Origin: Planctomycetota bacterium
GTDB taxonomy: Bacteria > Planctomycetota > Phycisphaerae > FEN-1346
Length of the DNA: 11,808 nucleotides
NCBI GenBank assembly: GCA_026386995.1
Contig: JAPLMO010000356.1
Location: 1 to 11,808, forward strand
Reading direction: 5' to 3'
Part shown: piece after piece, positions 1-7,312 of the stretch
Numbering within the stretch: position 1 is the stretch's first letter
How the letters are laid out: each line of letters begins with the position of its first letter
Notes under the pieces: model-generated
The model's input: the letters and a program-made list of their open reading frames with translations, nothing else
What the model was told of the DNA's origin: nothing
Databases searched by the model: none
Position numbers and translations under genes: made by a program

Positions 1-1
1 G

Positions 2-706
2 GCCGCCGCGCAGGACCTGATGTGGCCCGGCGTGCCCGCGGGACGCTACCACCTCGTGTCCTGGCGCCTGCGCGTGCAAGACCGCGCCGTGCCAGGGACG
101 CGCGCCTTCGAGTCGCTCGTCTCCCTGGCGGAAAACTGCCAGGCCGCCATCGCCGCAGCGCCGACGCTGGGCGGGCTGGCGGCGGACGGGCCGCCCTGTG
201 AACCGCAGCGTGACCTGTCGCCGGTGGTCGGCGCAACGCGCACCGGGCCGCTCTGCCTGGAAAAAGCGGCCGCCGGCCATCCGATCACGCTGGCCGTCTC
301 GGGCGCTTCGGGGTACTGGGCCGAGACGATGACGGGCCAGGCGGAGTTCGACGGCGAATCGCTCTTCGCCTCCGGCCCCCACGTTGTAAGCGTCGGTAGC
401 CCGGAGCGCCGCGTGAAGGACCAGGCGTTCAACGGCTTGGCGGGAGGCCTTGCCCTCGACCTGGGCGACGGCCCGCGGGAGATACTTCAGACAGGCGTCC
501 TTTCGGCCTCCTCCGCCGACAACCTGGCGCTCGTTGAAGCCGCCATCGAGGCGTTCATCGACGGCCGCGCGTACACCCTGAGCACGCCCGAGGGAGCGGA
601 TTATCCGAACACGCGCCTCGAGCGGTACGAGCGGCTCGGCCCGCGCCAGGTCGGCACGGCTTGGCACCAAGCCTGCCGCCTGACGTACAGACAACTGGTG
701 AGATAA
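2..706 (+). CDS. Phage tail structural protein, 5' truncated
   Basis: The reading frame is open from the first codon in the window (position 2) with no convincing start or ribosome binding site. The ATG at 20 is probably internal and the gene begins upstream. About 234 residues are visible. The C-terminal ~85 residues (from the segment GGLALDLGDGPREILQTGVL to the end) alternate beta strands with one helix (ALVEAAIEAFIDGR), then a YPNTRLERYERLGP segment and a final strand ending in TYRQL. I associate this pattern with small phage tail or distal-tail proteins; that is family memory, not a search result. No signal peptide or membrane segment is seen. It ends with TAA two bases before the next ATG, so it is probably co-translated with the tail protein at 709. 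Coding is secure; the exact tail role is not. Confidence 0.75.
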   Translation, partial: AAAQDLMWPGVPAGRYHLVSWRLRVQDRAVPGTRAFESLVSLAENCQAAIAAAPTLGGLAADGPPCEPQRDLSPVVGATRTGPLCLEKAAAGHPITLAVSGASGYWAETMTGQAEFDGESLFASGPHVVSVGSPERRVKDQAFNGLAGGLALDLGDGPREILQTGVLSASSADNLALVEAAIEAFIDGRAYTLSTPEGADYPNTRLERYERLGPRQVGTAWHQACRLTYRQLVR

Positions 707-708
707 AC

Positions 709-1452
709 ATGCCTCTAGTGACCGACGGAATCACGAACGTTCGCATCCGCCCCCTGGTGATCGACTTGGGCGGCGGCGTGCCAGCGGGGCCTCCCGGCGC
801 GTATGAAATCACCTGGGTCTCCACGCAGGCGGAACGCTGGCATCAGGTTTACGTCAACGGGCAACTCGCCGGCGTGACGGCCGCGCCGCAGGACCGCCGC
901 CTGGTGGTCTTCGGGCCGGAAGGGCGCGAGGGCGGCCCGAGCCTCATCTATGTCGAGGTGGTCGCCGTGGACGCCGCCGACCGGCGAAACGACCTTTCCG
1001 CCGAACTGACAGGCTTCAGCCCGGCATGGGGCCTGAAGGTGCTCCTGACGTGGCAAGCGGGGCTCTACCTGGGCGAAGACCTCGAATCGTTCGACGTTTT
1101 CGCCGACGGGCGCACGGGCGTCGTGGGCTACTCGCAGCCGCTCAACGAGGCGCCGATCCCGGCGGTCGTGGCCAGCGTGCCGCCCTGGGGCTTCGGATGC
1201 GGCGGTTTCGGCGTGGGCGGCTACGGTCAAAGTGCCGCCTGCTACGAGTGGATCGTCAGCGACCTCGATCCGGGCACGTGGCGGCTGGCGGTCGTGGCCA
1301 GAGACGCCGCAGGCAACCGCCTGGCGACCGCCGCGGAGGTCGTTGCCGACGTGGCACCCGTCCCGCGGCCTCCCCCGAACTTTCGCCTGGCGTCTTATGA
1401 CGCCGGATCCCGCACGGCAACCCTTGCGTGGGAGCCGAGCCCCGACATGTGA
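709..1452 (+). CDS. Beta-rich phage tail protein with Gly-rich loop and partial FN3 domain
   Basis: This encodes 247 residues from the ATG at 709, preceded by GGTGAG at 697-702. The frame stays open upstream to 661, but that stretch lies inside the previous gene, and MPLVTDGITN looks like a natural N-terminus. The first half has beta-sandwich character (EITWVSTQAERWHQVYVNGQ). A glycine/aromatic loop, GFGCGGFGVGGYG, occupies residues about 161-173; similar loops occur in FN3-type phage tail proteins. A strand pair follows (TWRLAVVARDAAGN). The last ~27 residues (PPPNFRLASYD, then ATLAWEPSPDM) read like the start of a fibronectin-III domain, which normally needs about 85-90 residues, so the protein seems to stop inside a domain. 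It is probably a surface or tail-tip component. Function is inferred from composition and neighbours. Confidence 0.75.
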   Translation: MPLVTDGITNVRIRPLVIDLGGGVPAGPPGAYEITWVSTQAERWHQVYVNGQLAGVTAAPQDRRLVVFGPEGREGGPSLIYVEVVAVDAADRRNDLSAELTGFSPAWGLKVLLTWQAGLYLGEDLESFDVFADGRTGVVGYSQPLNEAPIPAVVASVPPWGFGCGGFGVGGYGQSAACYEWIVSDLDPGTWRLAVVARDAAGNRLATAAEVVADVAPVPRPPPNFRLASYDAGSRTATLAWEPSPDM

Positions 1453-1457
1453 GGAAT

Positions 1458-1474
1458 GCCGGCCTTGCGCCGGC
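1458..1474 (+). other. GC-rich intergenic hairpin
   Basis: A perfect 6-bp inverted repeat, GCCGGC-cttgc-GCCGGC, sits in the 43-nt gap after the gene at 709-1452. No T run follows, so it is not a classical intrinsic terminator. In the transcript it could stabilise or separate adjacent cistrons. The structure is seen directly; any role is inferred. Confidence 0.5.
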
Positions 1475-1495
1475 CAGAGAAAGGACTCTAGGGAC

Positions 1496-1741
1496 ATGCC
1501 TTCGACTTACACGCCGAACCTGAACCTCGAAAAGCCCGCCCACGGCGAGCACGTCAACGATTGGGACGAGGTCGTGAACGCAAACCTCGACGCGATCGAC
1601 GCCGCCGCCTGGCGCATCCCGGTGAGCACCAGCGATCCGGCTTCCCCCGCCGACGGCGAGCAATGGGTCCGCTCCGACCTGGCCGAGTGGCGCATCAGCA
1701 TCGGCGCAACGACCTACAAGGTCAACCTCACGGCCGTGTAA
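1496..1741 (+). CDS. Short tail-fibre N-terminal-type protein
   Basis: This encodes 81 residues. The ATG at 1496 follows AAGGA (1481-1485) by 10 nt. The frame is open further upstream, but that part reads as low-complexity shadow of the previous gene. Residues about 5-33 (YTPNLNLEKPAHGEHV, then NDWDEVVNANLDAIDA) match the motif at the N-terminus of many phage tail-fibre and appendage proteins, where Pro/Asn/Leu, then Gly, Trp, Asn and Asp recur. In those proteins it precedes a long fibre; here only a ~45-residue tail follows, ending in the strand-like WRISIGATTYKVNL. It may be a stand-alone collar or adaptor, or what is left of a longer fibre. The 14-nt gap to the LamG adhesin suggests the two work together. 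Confidence 0.8.
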   Translation: MPSTYTPNLNLEKPAHGEHVNDWDEVVNANLDAIDAAAWRIPVSTSDPASPADGEQWVRSDLAEWRISIGATTYKVNLTAV

Positions 1742-1755
1742 CTGCGGGAGAATCC

Positions 1756-3390
1756 ATGATCACCTTCCGAATCGACAGCGCAAACTACGGCCAGTGCAGC
1801 CGCGAGGGCGTCCGTATCGTTCCGGCCGTCGGCTTCAAGGTGGACTTCGCCGAGTTCGCCACAGACTCTGCGACACGCGGCCTCTGGCATCTCCATAACG
1901 GCGGCAACGGCGGCGAAGGAACGGGCCTGGAGGACGCCTCCGGCGGCGGTCACTCCCTGACCAATCACGGCGCCGCCGCCAGTGAGCACGGGTACCAGTT
2001 TGTCCGCGACGACGGGGACTACATGGAGGTCTCTTTCCAGGGCGAGCCTTCGCGATCTCAAGCGACGCTGGAGGCTTGGGTGCAGGCGTGGGCCATGCCC
2101 CTGGGCACCAGCGGCTACATCGTCAATTACCGTCGCGACGCGGCCGCCTATCTGGCGATCTGGGCTTGTCGTAGCGTTTCGCCCTCCACCTCGTTCATCC
2201 GTGCCACACTGTACGTGCAAGGGGGGAACTACAATGCCATCTGGACCGGCGCAAATGCGGATGCGGTCCTGGCGTCGGCGCAGCCCTGGCACGTCGCGGT
2301 GGTCGTGGACGCGCCGGGCGCGTTTCGCCTGTTCGTCAACGGCACGCTACGGGCCAGCCAGTCGGCGGCGACATCCCTGCCGGCGGGCAACTGGAAGTTG
2401 ACTCTCGGCCGCAACCCCGATTCGGTCGCCTTCAATCTGTCTGCCGTAATTGACGAGGTGCGGCTGTCTAGCGCCGCGCGGTACGCCGCCAACTTCACCA
2501 TCTGGAGGCTGGCGGCCTCAGGCACGTGCTCCAGCCCCACCTTCGATGGCGCCCGTACCGGCGCCATCTGGTCCGATTTCACTTACGACTGCGTGTTGCC
2601 CGGCGGCACCGCCATAGAGTGGGAAGTCCGCCTGGCCGACAGCGCGGACGCCGGCGGTCCCCTGGCCGCGTGGCAACCGTATAGCGGCGACCCCTCCGGC
2701 CTGCCCCGCGCACGGTACTTCCAGTGGCGGGCGACGCTTACCGCGGCATCGGACCGCATCACGTCGCCGACGCTTCAAAGCGCCGACGCCCTCGTGAAGG
2801 AAACCGGTTACTGCATCTACCACACCACAGGCAGCAGTCCGGACCTGCTGGACCTCGGCGAACCGTGGGCGTGCGTCGGCCCGGGCCTGACGCAACTCGT
2901 CACCGAGCCGCTTGACGCCGGTGCGGTGCACTGGTTCTCCATCCGACCTGTTGACGGCCGTGACGTTGAGAGCCCGATCGCACAGAACGAACTTCGGCTG
3001 GAGTTGGACGGCCAGGGCCAGCCGGTTCCGGACCGGCCTGCCGGCGTCCTGGCGCTCAGCGCCTATCCCCTGCCGGGCGGGTGCGTCCGCGTCGCGTGGA
3101 GTTATCGCGTCGGCCGGACTGGCGTCCTGCCGCAGGCGTTTCGCATCTTCGGCGACGGCGGCAGCGGAACCCTCAACTACACGACGCCGCTCGGCGAGGT
3201 TCCGTACCGCACGTCCGAGCCTTTCTACGGCTGGACAAGCGGTCCACTGGCCGGCGACCCGCATCAACTGGCCGTACGCGCAATAGCGGCCTCCGGCCTG
3301 TGGGACGAACAGCCCGCGATTGCCACGGTCGCCCCCGACGGCGGTGCTCCCGGCCAAGTGGACAACCTGAAAGCGGAGGTGGTTCTGTGA
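1756..3390 (+). CDS. LamG/FN3 multi-domain tail adhesin
   Basis: This encodes 544 residues from the ATG at 1756, with GGGAG at 1746-1750. Upstream in-frame codons overlap the preceding gene and are not protein-like. Residues about 42-247 form a LamG/concanavalin-A-like lectin domain. Its hallmarks are GLWHLHNG near the start, TLEAWVQAW, WHVAVVVDAPGAFRLFVNG and the closing AVIDEVRLSSAARY. Residues about 255-350 form another beta-sandwich (ARYFQWRATLTAA, then SPTL), and two FN3-like segments follow up to about residue 530. The last residues (GAPGQVDNLKAEVVL) again resemble the first strand of an FN3 domain. There is no signal peptide, as expected for a virion protein. LamG domains usually bind carbohydrate or surface polymers, so a receptor-binding or decoration role at the tail tip is likely. 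The stop overlaps the next gene's GTG start. Confidence 0.82.
   Translation: MITFRIDSANYGQCSREGVRIVPAVGFKVDFAEFATDSATRGLWHLHNGGNGGEGTGLEDASGGGHSLTNHGAAASEHGYQFVRDDGDYMEVSFQGEPSRSQATLEAWVQAWAMPLGTSGYIVNYRRDAAAYLAIWACRSVSPSTSFIRATLYVQGGNYNAIWTGANADAVLASAQPWHVAVVVDAPGAFRLFVNGTLRASQSAATSLPAGNWKLTLGRNPDSVAFNLSAVIDEVRLSSAARYAANFTIWRLAASGTCSSPTFDGARTGAIWSDFTYDCVLPGGTAIEWEVRLADSADAGGPLAAWQPYSGDPSGLPRARYFQWRATLTAASDRITSPTLQSADALVKETGYCIYHTTGSSPDLLDLGEPWACVGPGLTQLVTEPLDAGAVHWFSIRPVDGRDVESPIAQNELRLELDGQGQPVPDRPAGVLALSAYPLPGGCVRVAWSYRVGRTGVLPQAFRIFGDGGSGTLNYTTPLGEVPYRTSEPFYGWTSGPLAGDPHQLAVRAIAASGLWDEQPAIATVAPDGGAPGQVDNLKAEVVL
3375..3379 (+). promoter_or_regulatory. Shine-Dalgarno deciding a GTG start
   Basis: GGAGG lies 7 nt upstream of the GTG at 3387. 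That GTG overlaps the TGA stop of the LamG gene in a GTGA arrangement. This fixes the start of the hub-like protein and implies translational coupling. The much longer upstream extension of the frame (open to 3081) lies inside the LamG gene and is not real coding sequence. Confidence 0.75.
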
Positions 3391-5204
3391 CCGCTCAAAC
3401 AAACGTGGCCGCCCGGTTTGCCGACGGCTCGGTCGTTCCGGTGGTAACGGCGCCGCGAACCGAAGTGCTCCTGGAGGGCGTCGCGCAGCCGCGCCTGCGG
3501 CTGGACACCCTAGAAATTCGCCGCAGCGCGGCCCCGAGGGCGTGGTTCTCGGCGGGCCTGGGCCGGGGCACCGAAACGGGCGATGACACCCGCATCGAGC
3601 ACCTCGCACCACACGTGCGGCCGGGCGCGCGGGTCGCGGTGCGGCTCCTGCGCGGCGGCGTCCTGCCCGGGGCTCAGCGCCGGGACCTCGTGATCTTCGA
3701 GGGTCGCATCTCGCGCGTCGACATGCGCCTGGACCCCAAAGGCGAGGCATTGCGGTTCGAGGCCGAGGACCTCGGGGCGGAAGTACTGCGGCGGCGCATC
3801 GGGGGGCAGCGACTCCGAACGTCGGACGGCGAAACCCGCGTCCTGGGCGGCATGGTGCTGGGCTTTAACCTCGACGGCCAGGCCAATGCCTCCGACAGCC
3901 CTTATGACCCCGGCAGCGGCGAAGCCTACACCATTTTCGCCGCGCTGCACGGGGGCGCCGCCGCGTGGACCCTGGCCGAGGCCGTCGCGTACCTGCTGGC
4001 CGAGTACGGACAGTCCGCCGTCATAGGCACGCCGACCCCGACGGAGGTGCGATCCGGGCTTGGCGGCACGGTCCTGCGCAACGTGCGGCTGGAAGGCCGG
4101 ACGCTCGGCGAAGCCCTCGACGCGCTCCTGGAACTGTCGGGCGGCATAATGACCGTTGCGGCTGAGCCGCAGGAGGCCGGCGTCAGCCGCAGACTTGAAA
4201 TCTTCACCCCGGACCGCGCGCCCGTCTGCCGGCTTGCCCATCAGGCCATCGGCTGCCGCTACAACCCTGCGGCCACGGATTTCTCGGACCTGGCCGTCAC
4301 CATGCGGTTCGAGGCCGCGCCCCGCAAGTACGTGGCCCGCGGGGACCGCAAGGTCTACGAGTCGACGTTTGAACTCGTGCGGGGCTGGGCGGAAGGGCTG
4401 GGGTCCCACAACCCGGATGATTTCAGCCCGAGCCAGAACCCGAACTTCGACGGTTTTCGCGATGTCTTTCGCAAGTGGGTCCTGAACGAGAGCGGCGAGT
4501 ACACAGAAGGTCCGTACTACAGCGACCCCGCGGCGGACCTCGGCGCGGTTTTCGAAAGCGCGCCGTACAGCCGCCGCCGGCGACGGTTCCTGGAGTGCCT
4601 GTCGTGCGACGGCTTGGGCCGCAGTTACGGCGTTTACGTCGAGGTTTCCTTCAACGGCGGATCCACCTGGCAGCGGCCGGCAATGGCCGCTCGCGTCCTC
4701 AGGGACGAGTGCGGCATCTACCTGACCGACGATCCCCTGCCGCCGCAGTTCCTCGTGGCGGGGATGAACGGCCTTCTTCGGGTCCGCGTGACGGCGGCGA
4801 TCGAAAGCGATTCCTGCGTTCAGGCCGAGCGGGGCGAGCCTGAAACAGCGGCCCTCCCCGGCCGTACGCGCCACCTGAATGTTCCCGCCAGTTACCGGTA
4901 CCGGAATCGCGCATCGACCAGCCGTTTCTCAGGCCAGACTCCGGCAGACGAGGTGGACGATACGCCGCGGCTTGTGGAGTTCGTTAACGCCGCCTACGAA
5001 GCGGACCGGCGATGCCCGGTCCCGGCGCACGTCGAAGTGCCGTACCTCGCGCTGGGCTATCGCGTCGGCCAGCGAGTGCTCGGCGTTCGCGGGCGGCACC
5101 TGGACTTCGCCCGGCGGGAGTTGGGGTACGATTCGGCCACCATGGTGAAACAGGTCCGATGGCACTTTGCGCCGGAGCCGCGGACGGAACTGGAACTCGA
5201 GTAG
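3387..5204 (+). CDS. Putative phage tail hub / baseplate protein
   Basis: This encodes 605 residues from a GTG start. Residues about 20-170 are strand-rich and typical of tail-hub N-terminal domains: LRLDTLEIRRS, then GARVAVRLLRG, then DLVIFEGRISRVDMRLD and ALRFEAEDLGAEVLRRR. Residues about 195-290 contain TLAEAVAYLLAEYG and GRTLGEALDALLELSGG followed by a beta strand. This resembles the short STN/hub fold used in secretins and in tail hubs to form a ring. A middle domain (about 310-430) has many aromatic and charged residues. A C-terminal beta domain ends in QVRWHFAPEPRTELELE. No peptidase or lysozyme motif is visible. Its size and its position between the adhesin and smaller tail proteins fit a central hub or tip that organises the fibres. 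Family assignment is from motif impression only. Confidence 0.68.
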   Translation: MTAQTNVAARFADGSVVPVVTAPRTEVLLEGVAQPRLRLDTLEIRRSAAPRAWFSAGLGRGTETGDDTRIEHLAPHVRPGARVAVRLLRGGVLPGAQRRDLVIFEGRISRVDMRLDPKGEALRFEAEDLGAEVLRRRIGGQRLRTSDGETRVLGGMVLGFNLDGQANASDSPYDPGSGEAYTIFAALHGGAAAWTLAEAVAYLLAEYGQSAVIGTPTPTEVRSGLGGTVLRNVRLEGRTLGEALDALLELSGGIMTVAAEPQEAGVSRRLEIFTPDRAPVCRLAHQAIGCRYNPAATDFSDLAVTMRFEAAPRKYVARGDRKVYESTFELVRGWAEGLGSHNPDDFSPSQNPNFDGFRDVFRKWVLNESGEYTEGPYYSDPAADLGAVFESAPYSRRRRRFLECLSCDGLGRSYGVYVEVSFNGGSTWQRPAMAARVLRDECGIYLTDDPLPPQFLVAGMNGLLRVRVTAAIESDSCVQAERGEPETAALPGRTRHLNVPASYRYRNRASTSRFSGQTPADEVDDTPRLVEFVNAAYEADRRCPVPAHVEVPYLALGYRVGQRVLGVRGRHLDFARRELGYDSATMVKQVRWHFAPEPRTELELE

Positions 5205-5227
5205 GACCGACGCGCGAGGGTTCGAAC

Positions 5228-5875
5228 ATGGCAGAAGACCGGCTGAAGATTCTCGGCTTGGATGCGGCGCTCCTGAGAGAAGAAGAGCGCGAGGCGGACC
5301 TTCCGCGGTCGGCGGAAGGGCGCAGCGAGGTCAGCCCGGCCGCCCCGCCTTACCGGCTTTTGTGGGTCCAGATCACCTCCGGCGCACCGGGCGACCCGCC
5401 CGACGAGCGCTACTACGCCGACGAGGTCCGCCCGCGACAGAGCAGCGACACCGGCCACGTCGAGTGGGAGCCGGTCCCCGGCGGATTGCAGGGCATCGTG
5501 GTCCACAACGTCGCGGAAGCAGGCCGGGGTTCCCACACACTCCCGGAGGGCATGATCATCCGAGCCGAAGAGCGTCTGGACCGCGACGACCCGCCCCGCC
5601 TGGTGTACCTGGCCGGCATTGAAATGCAGCAGGCGCAGCAACTGGCCCGGATCGTCTCCTATGACTCCGGCTCCTACACCGTCCAGAAGGTTCGCCTGGA
5701 AACGGGCGGCTTCGTTGACGACGGGTCGCCGCTTTCCGGAGTGCCAAACCTGGGCGAACTCTGGCCGGAGGAGGCCGGCTACCTCGACGGCCCGGCCGAT
5801 TACGACCGGTACGTCGAACTGATCCGCACGTCCGGCGGATGGGCGTTCATTCTGCACCCGCCGCGCCTGGTGTGA
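5228..5875 (+). CDS. Phage structural-type protein, unknown function
   Basis: This encodes 215 residues from the ATG at 5228, 7 nt after GAGGG (5216-5220). Upstream codons in this frame overlap the hub gene and are ignored. The N-terminus is charged and helical (ALLREEEREADL). A beta-rich core follows: PYRLLWVQITSG, DERYYADEVRP, GIVVHNVAEAGRGSHTLPEG. The NxxEAGxGxHxLPxG segment resembles one I have seen in small phage structural proteins near tail genes, where a short barrel is likely. The C-terminus is acidic and aromatic, ending in WAFILHPPRL. There is no signal peptide, membrane segment or catalytic motif. Operonic position suggests a tail or baseplate accessory. I do not recognise a named family. 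Confidence 0.75.
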   Translation: MAEDRLKILGLDAALLREEEREADLPRSAEGRSEVSPAAPPYRLLWVQITSGAPGDPPDERYYADEVRPRQSSDTGHVEWEPVPGGLQGIVVHNVAEAGRGSHTLPEGMIIRAEERLDRDDPPRLVYLAGIEMQQAQQLARIVSYDSGSYTVQKVRLETGGFVDDGSPLSGVPNLGELWPEEAGYLDGPADYDRYVELIRTSGGWAFILHPPRLV

Positions 5876-5910
5876 AACGCCCGCAACCCTTGACTGTAAG
5901 GACGCCCCCG

Positions 5911-6945
5911 ATGCCCTGGACCGCTGAATGTTGGCCGCCCGCCAAGGCCGATGCAATTGCCGCCGACCCCATCATGAACGACCTGCGCGCCGCCCTGGCC
6001 GAGCGAGACAGCCTTGTGCCCGCCGAGTGGGTGCCGGCCATGTTCGGCCGCGCGGACCCCCTGCGCGGGACCCCGGCAGGAGGGCCGTCGCAGCCCTGGC
6101 AGACCGTTGCCAACTTTCAGTATGAGGTCCAGGAGATGTTGCTGCTGGACTGGTCTACGCAGTGGTGGGACCTGGCGCGCGACGACCTCTACGCCTTCCC
6201 CAACCTCTGCCAGGACGCCTTCGGCCGCGACGCATGGACCTATGATCTGACGGCCACGGACGAGCAGGGCGATCCGGTCAACATGTGGACGCCGGCGGCC
6301 GCCACCCTCTTCGGCGAACTCTATCACGCGATCAACGCCCTGCGTTACCTCCGGATGGTTCCAGCCATCTCCGAGAGCGCTCGCCATGACAGCGTCTACA
6401 CCCTGACCTTCGGCATCAGTTCGTGGCCCGACGACCGTGCCGCCACGTTCGCCTTGTTCGACGACGAGGACGACGGGCAGACGGTGAACCTTGCGCTGGA
6501 CGTCGGCCTGGGCGGCGAGGTGTTCGACGACGGGGCCACCCAGCAATGGGTGCTGGAGTCCCGGGAGTTTCGGATCACGTTAGCGACGGGGGCGCTCGCG
6601 GGGTACGCGGTCGTCGCCGCCTGGCTGGACTTTGCCACCGAGGCGCCGGAGGGCTCGGCAGACTTCTCCGACACGTTTACAGCCGAGGTGGCGGTGGAGA
6701 ACGGCCCCGTCCTCGGCGCGTTCGAGTCGGACAGTTACGGCTCGAAGCGGTTCGAGGTGCCGGCGACTTCGATTCGCACCGACGGCGACACCGTCTTCGT
6801 CCTCCGGTCGCAGCGCGACGACGCCGAAGACCGGTCCAATTGGAGCCCAGGCGGGCCGAACTACACGTCCACCTACCGCGAAGGGCTGGCCGTGACCGGG
6901 CCGATCCGCCTCATTCTGGAGATCGACTTTGAGTACCACGGCTAA
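5911..6945 (+). CDS. Tail-module protein of unknown function
   Basis: This encodes 344 residues from the ATG at 5911, 8 nt after TAAGGA (5897-5902). The first ~165 residues are mainly helical and Trp-rich (AIAADPIMNDLRAALAERD, LLLDWSTQWWDLARDD, ELYHAINALRYLRMVP). The last ~180 are acidic and beta-rich, with repeated strand patterns (TLTFGISSWPDD, FRITLATGALAGYAVVAAWLDF, TVFVLRSQRDD) that end in a strand finishing EIDFEYHG. This helical base plus beta-sandwich head suits an appendage or adaptor in a virion. No transmembrane segment or enzyme motif is visible. The TTG start of the next gene overlaps its 3' end by 17 nt, which points to coupled translation. I do not recognise the family. Confidence 0.75.
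   Translation: MPWTAECWPPAKADAIAADPIMNDLRAALAERDSLVPAEWVPAMFGRADPLRGTPAGGPSQPWQTVANFQYEVQEMLLLDWSTQWWDLARDDLYAFPNLCQDAFGRDAWTYDLTATDEQGDPVNMWTPAAATLFGELYHAINALRYLRMVPAISESARHDSVYTLTFGISSWPDDRAATFALFDDEDDGQTVNLALDVGLGGEVFDDGATQQWVLESREFRITLATGALAGYAVVAAWLDFATEAPEGSADFSDTFTAEVAVENGPVLGAFESDSYGSKRFEVPATSIRTDGDTVFVLRSQRDDAEDRSNWSPGGPNYTSTYREGLAVTGPIRLILEIDFEYHG
6918..6921 (+). promoter_or_regulatory. Shine-Dalgarno deciding a TTG start
   Basis: GGAG lies 7 nt before the TTG at 6929, inside the 3' end of the preceding gene. No ATG or GTG start gives a sensible N-terminus in this frame, so the TTG is taken as the start. A TTG start in a membrane/lysis-type gene would keep expression modest. Confidence 0.55.
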
Positions 6946-7312
6946 GCCTCCGAAAAACCCGGGCCCTTACGTCACGCGGGACGTCTGCGAAGCGCTCCAC
7001 GGCCAGCAGACGGCCGCGAACGAGCGCACGTGGGAGGAAATCCGCACCCTCCGGAGGCTGGTGATCCTCCTGGTCGTGGGTGGGCAACTCTTCTCCGGCG
7101 GATTGAACGTAGCGGGCCTCGCTTACTGGCTCGAGCAGCACACGGCCCAGCCCCATCCGGCGACCATACAGATGCTCGCCGCGGCGAGGGCCGAGGTCCG
7201 GGAAGACCTCCGCGACCTGAAGCGCGAGGTCCGCGAACTGGCCGCCACCGCCTCCAACAGACCACAGGCCGGTCCCCTGCCCGGCCCGAACAAGAAAGGA
7301 GACCCCTCATGA
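6929..7312 (+). CDS. Single-TM coiled-coil protein, candidate inner-membrane spanin or holin-associated
   Basis: This encodes 127 residues from a TTG start. About 43 polar residues end in Arg-rich IRTLRRL, then one hydrophobic helix at about 44-66 (LVILLVVGGQLFSGGLNVAG). A highly charged coiled-coil segment (ARAEVREDLRDLKREVRELA, about 85-108) and a Pro-rich end follow. By the positive-inside rule the N-terminus is cytoplasmic and the coiled coil periplasmic. That topology, next to an overlapping downstream lipoprotein gene (ATGA overlap), is the arrangement of an i-spanin/o-spanin pair that fuses the inner and outer membranes at lysis. The long cytoplasmic N-terminus is unusual for an i-spanin. 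Alternatives are a holin-associated protein or a structural anchor. Coding is well supported; the function is a hypothesis. Confidence 0.75.
   Translation: MSTTAKPPKNPGPYVTRDVCEALHGQQTAANERTWEEIRTLRRLVILLVVGGQLFSGGLNVAGLAYWLEQHTAQPHPATIQMLAAARAEVREDLRDLKREVRELAATASNRPQAGPLPGPNKKGDPS

Noticed and set aside
2518..3750. Long open frame on the - strand (410 codons) spanning the LamG and hub genes
   Set aside because: It crosses two well-supported + strand genes and their junction, and its sequence is low-complexity Arg/Pro/Ala.
3510..4874. Long open frame on the - strand (454 codons) opposite the hub-like gene
   Set aside because: Its translation is Arg/Ala/Gly-rich without domain character, typical of antisense frames in GC-rich coding DNA. 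The + strand frame has natural protein composition and a good ribosome binding site.
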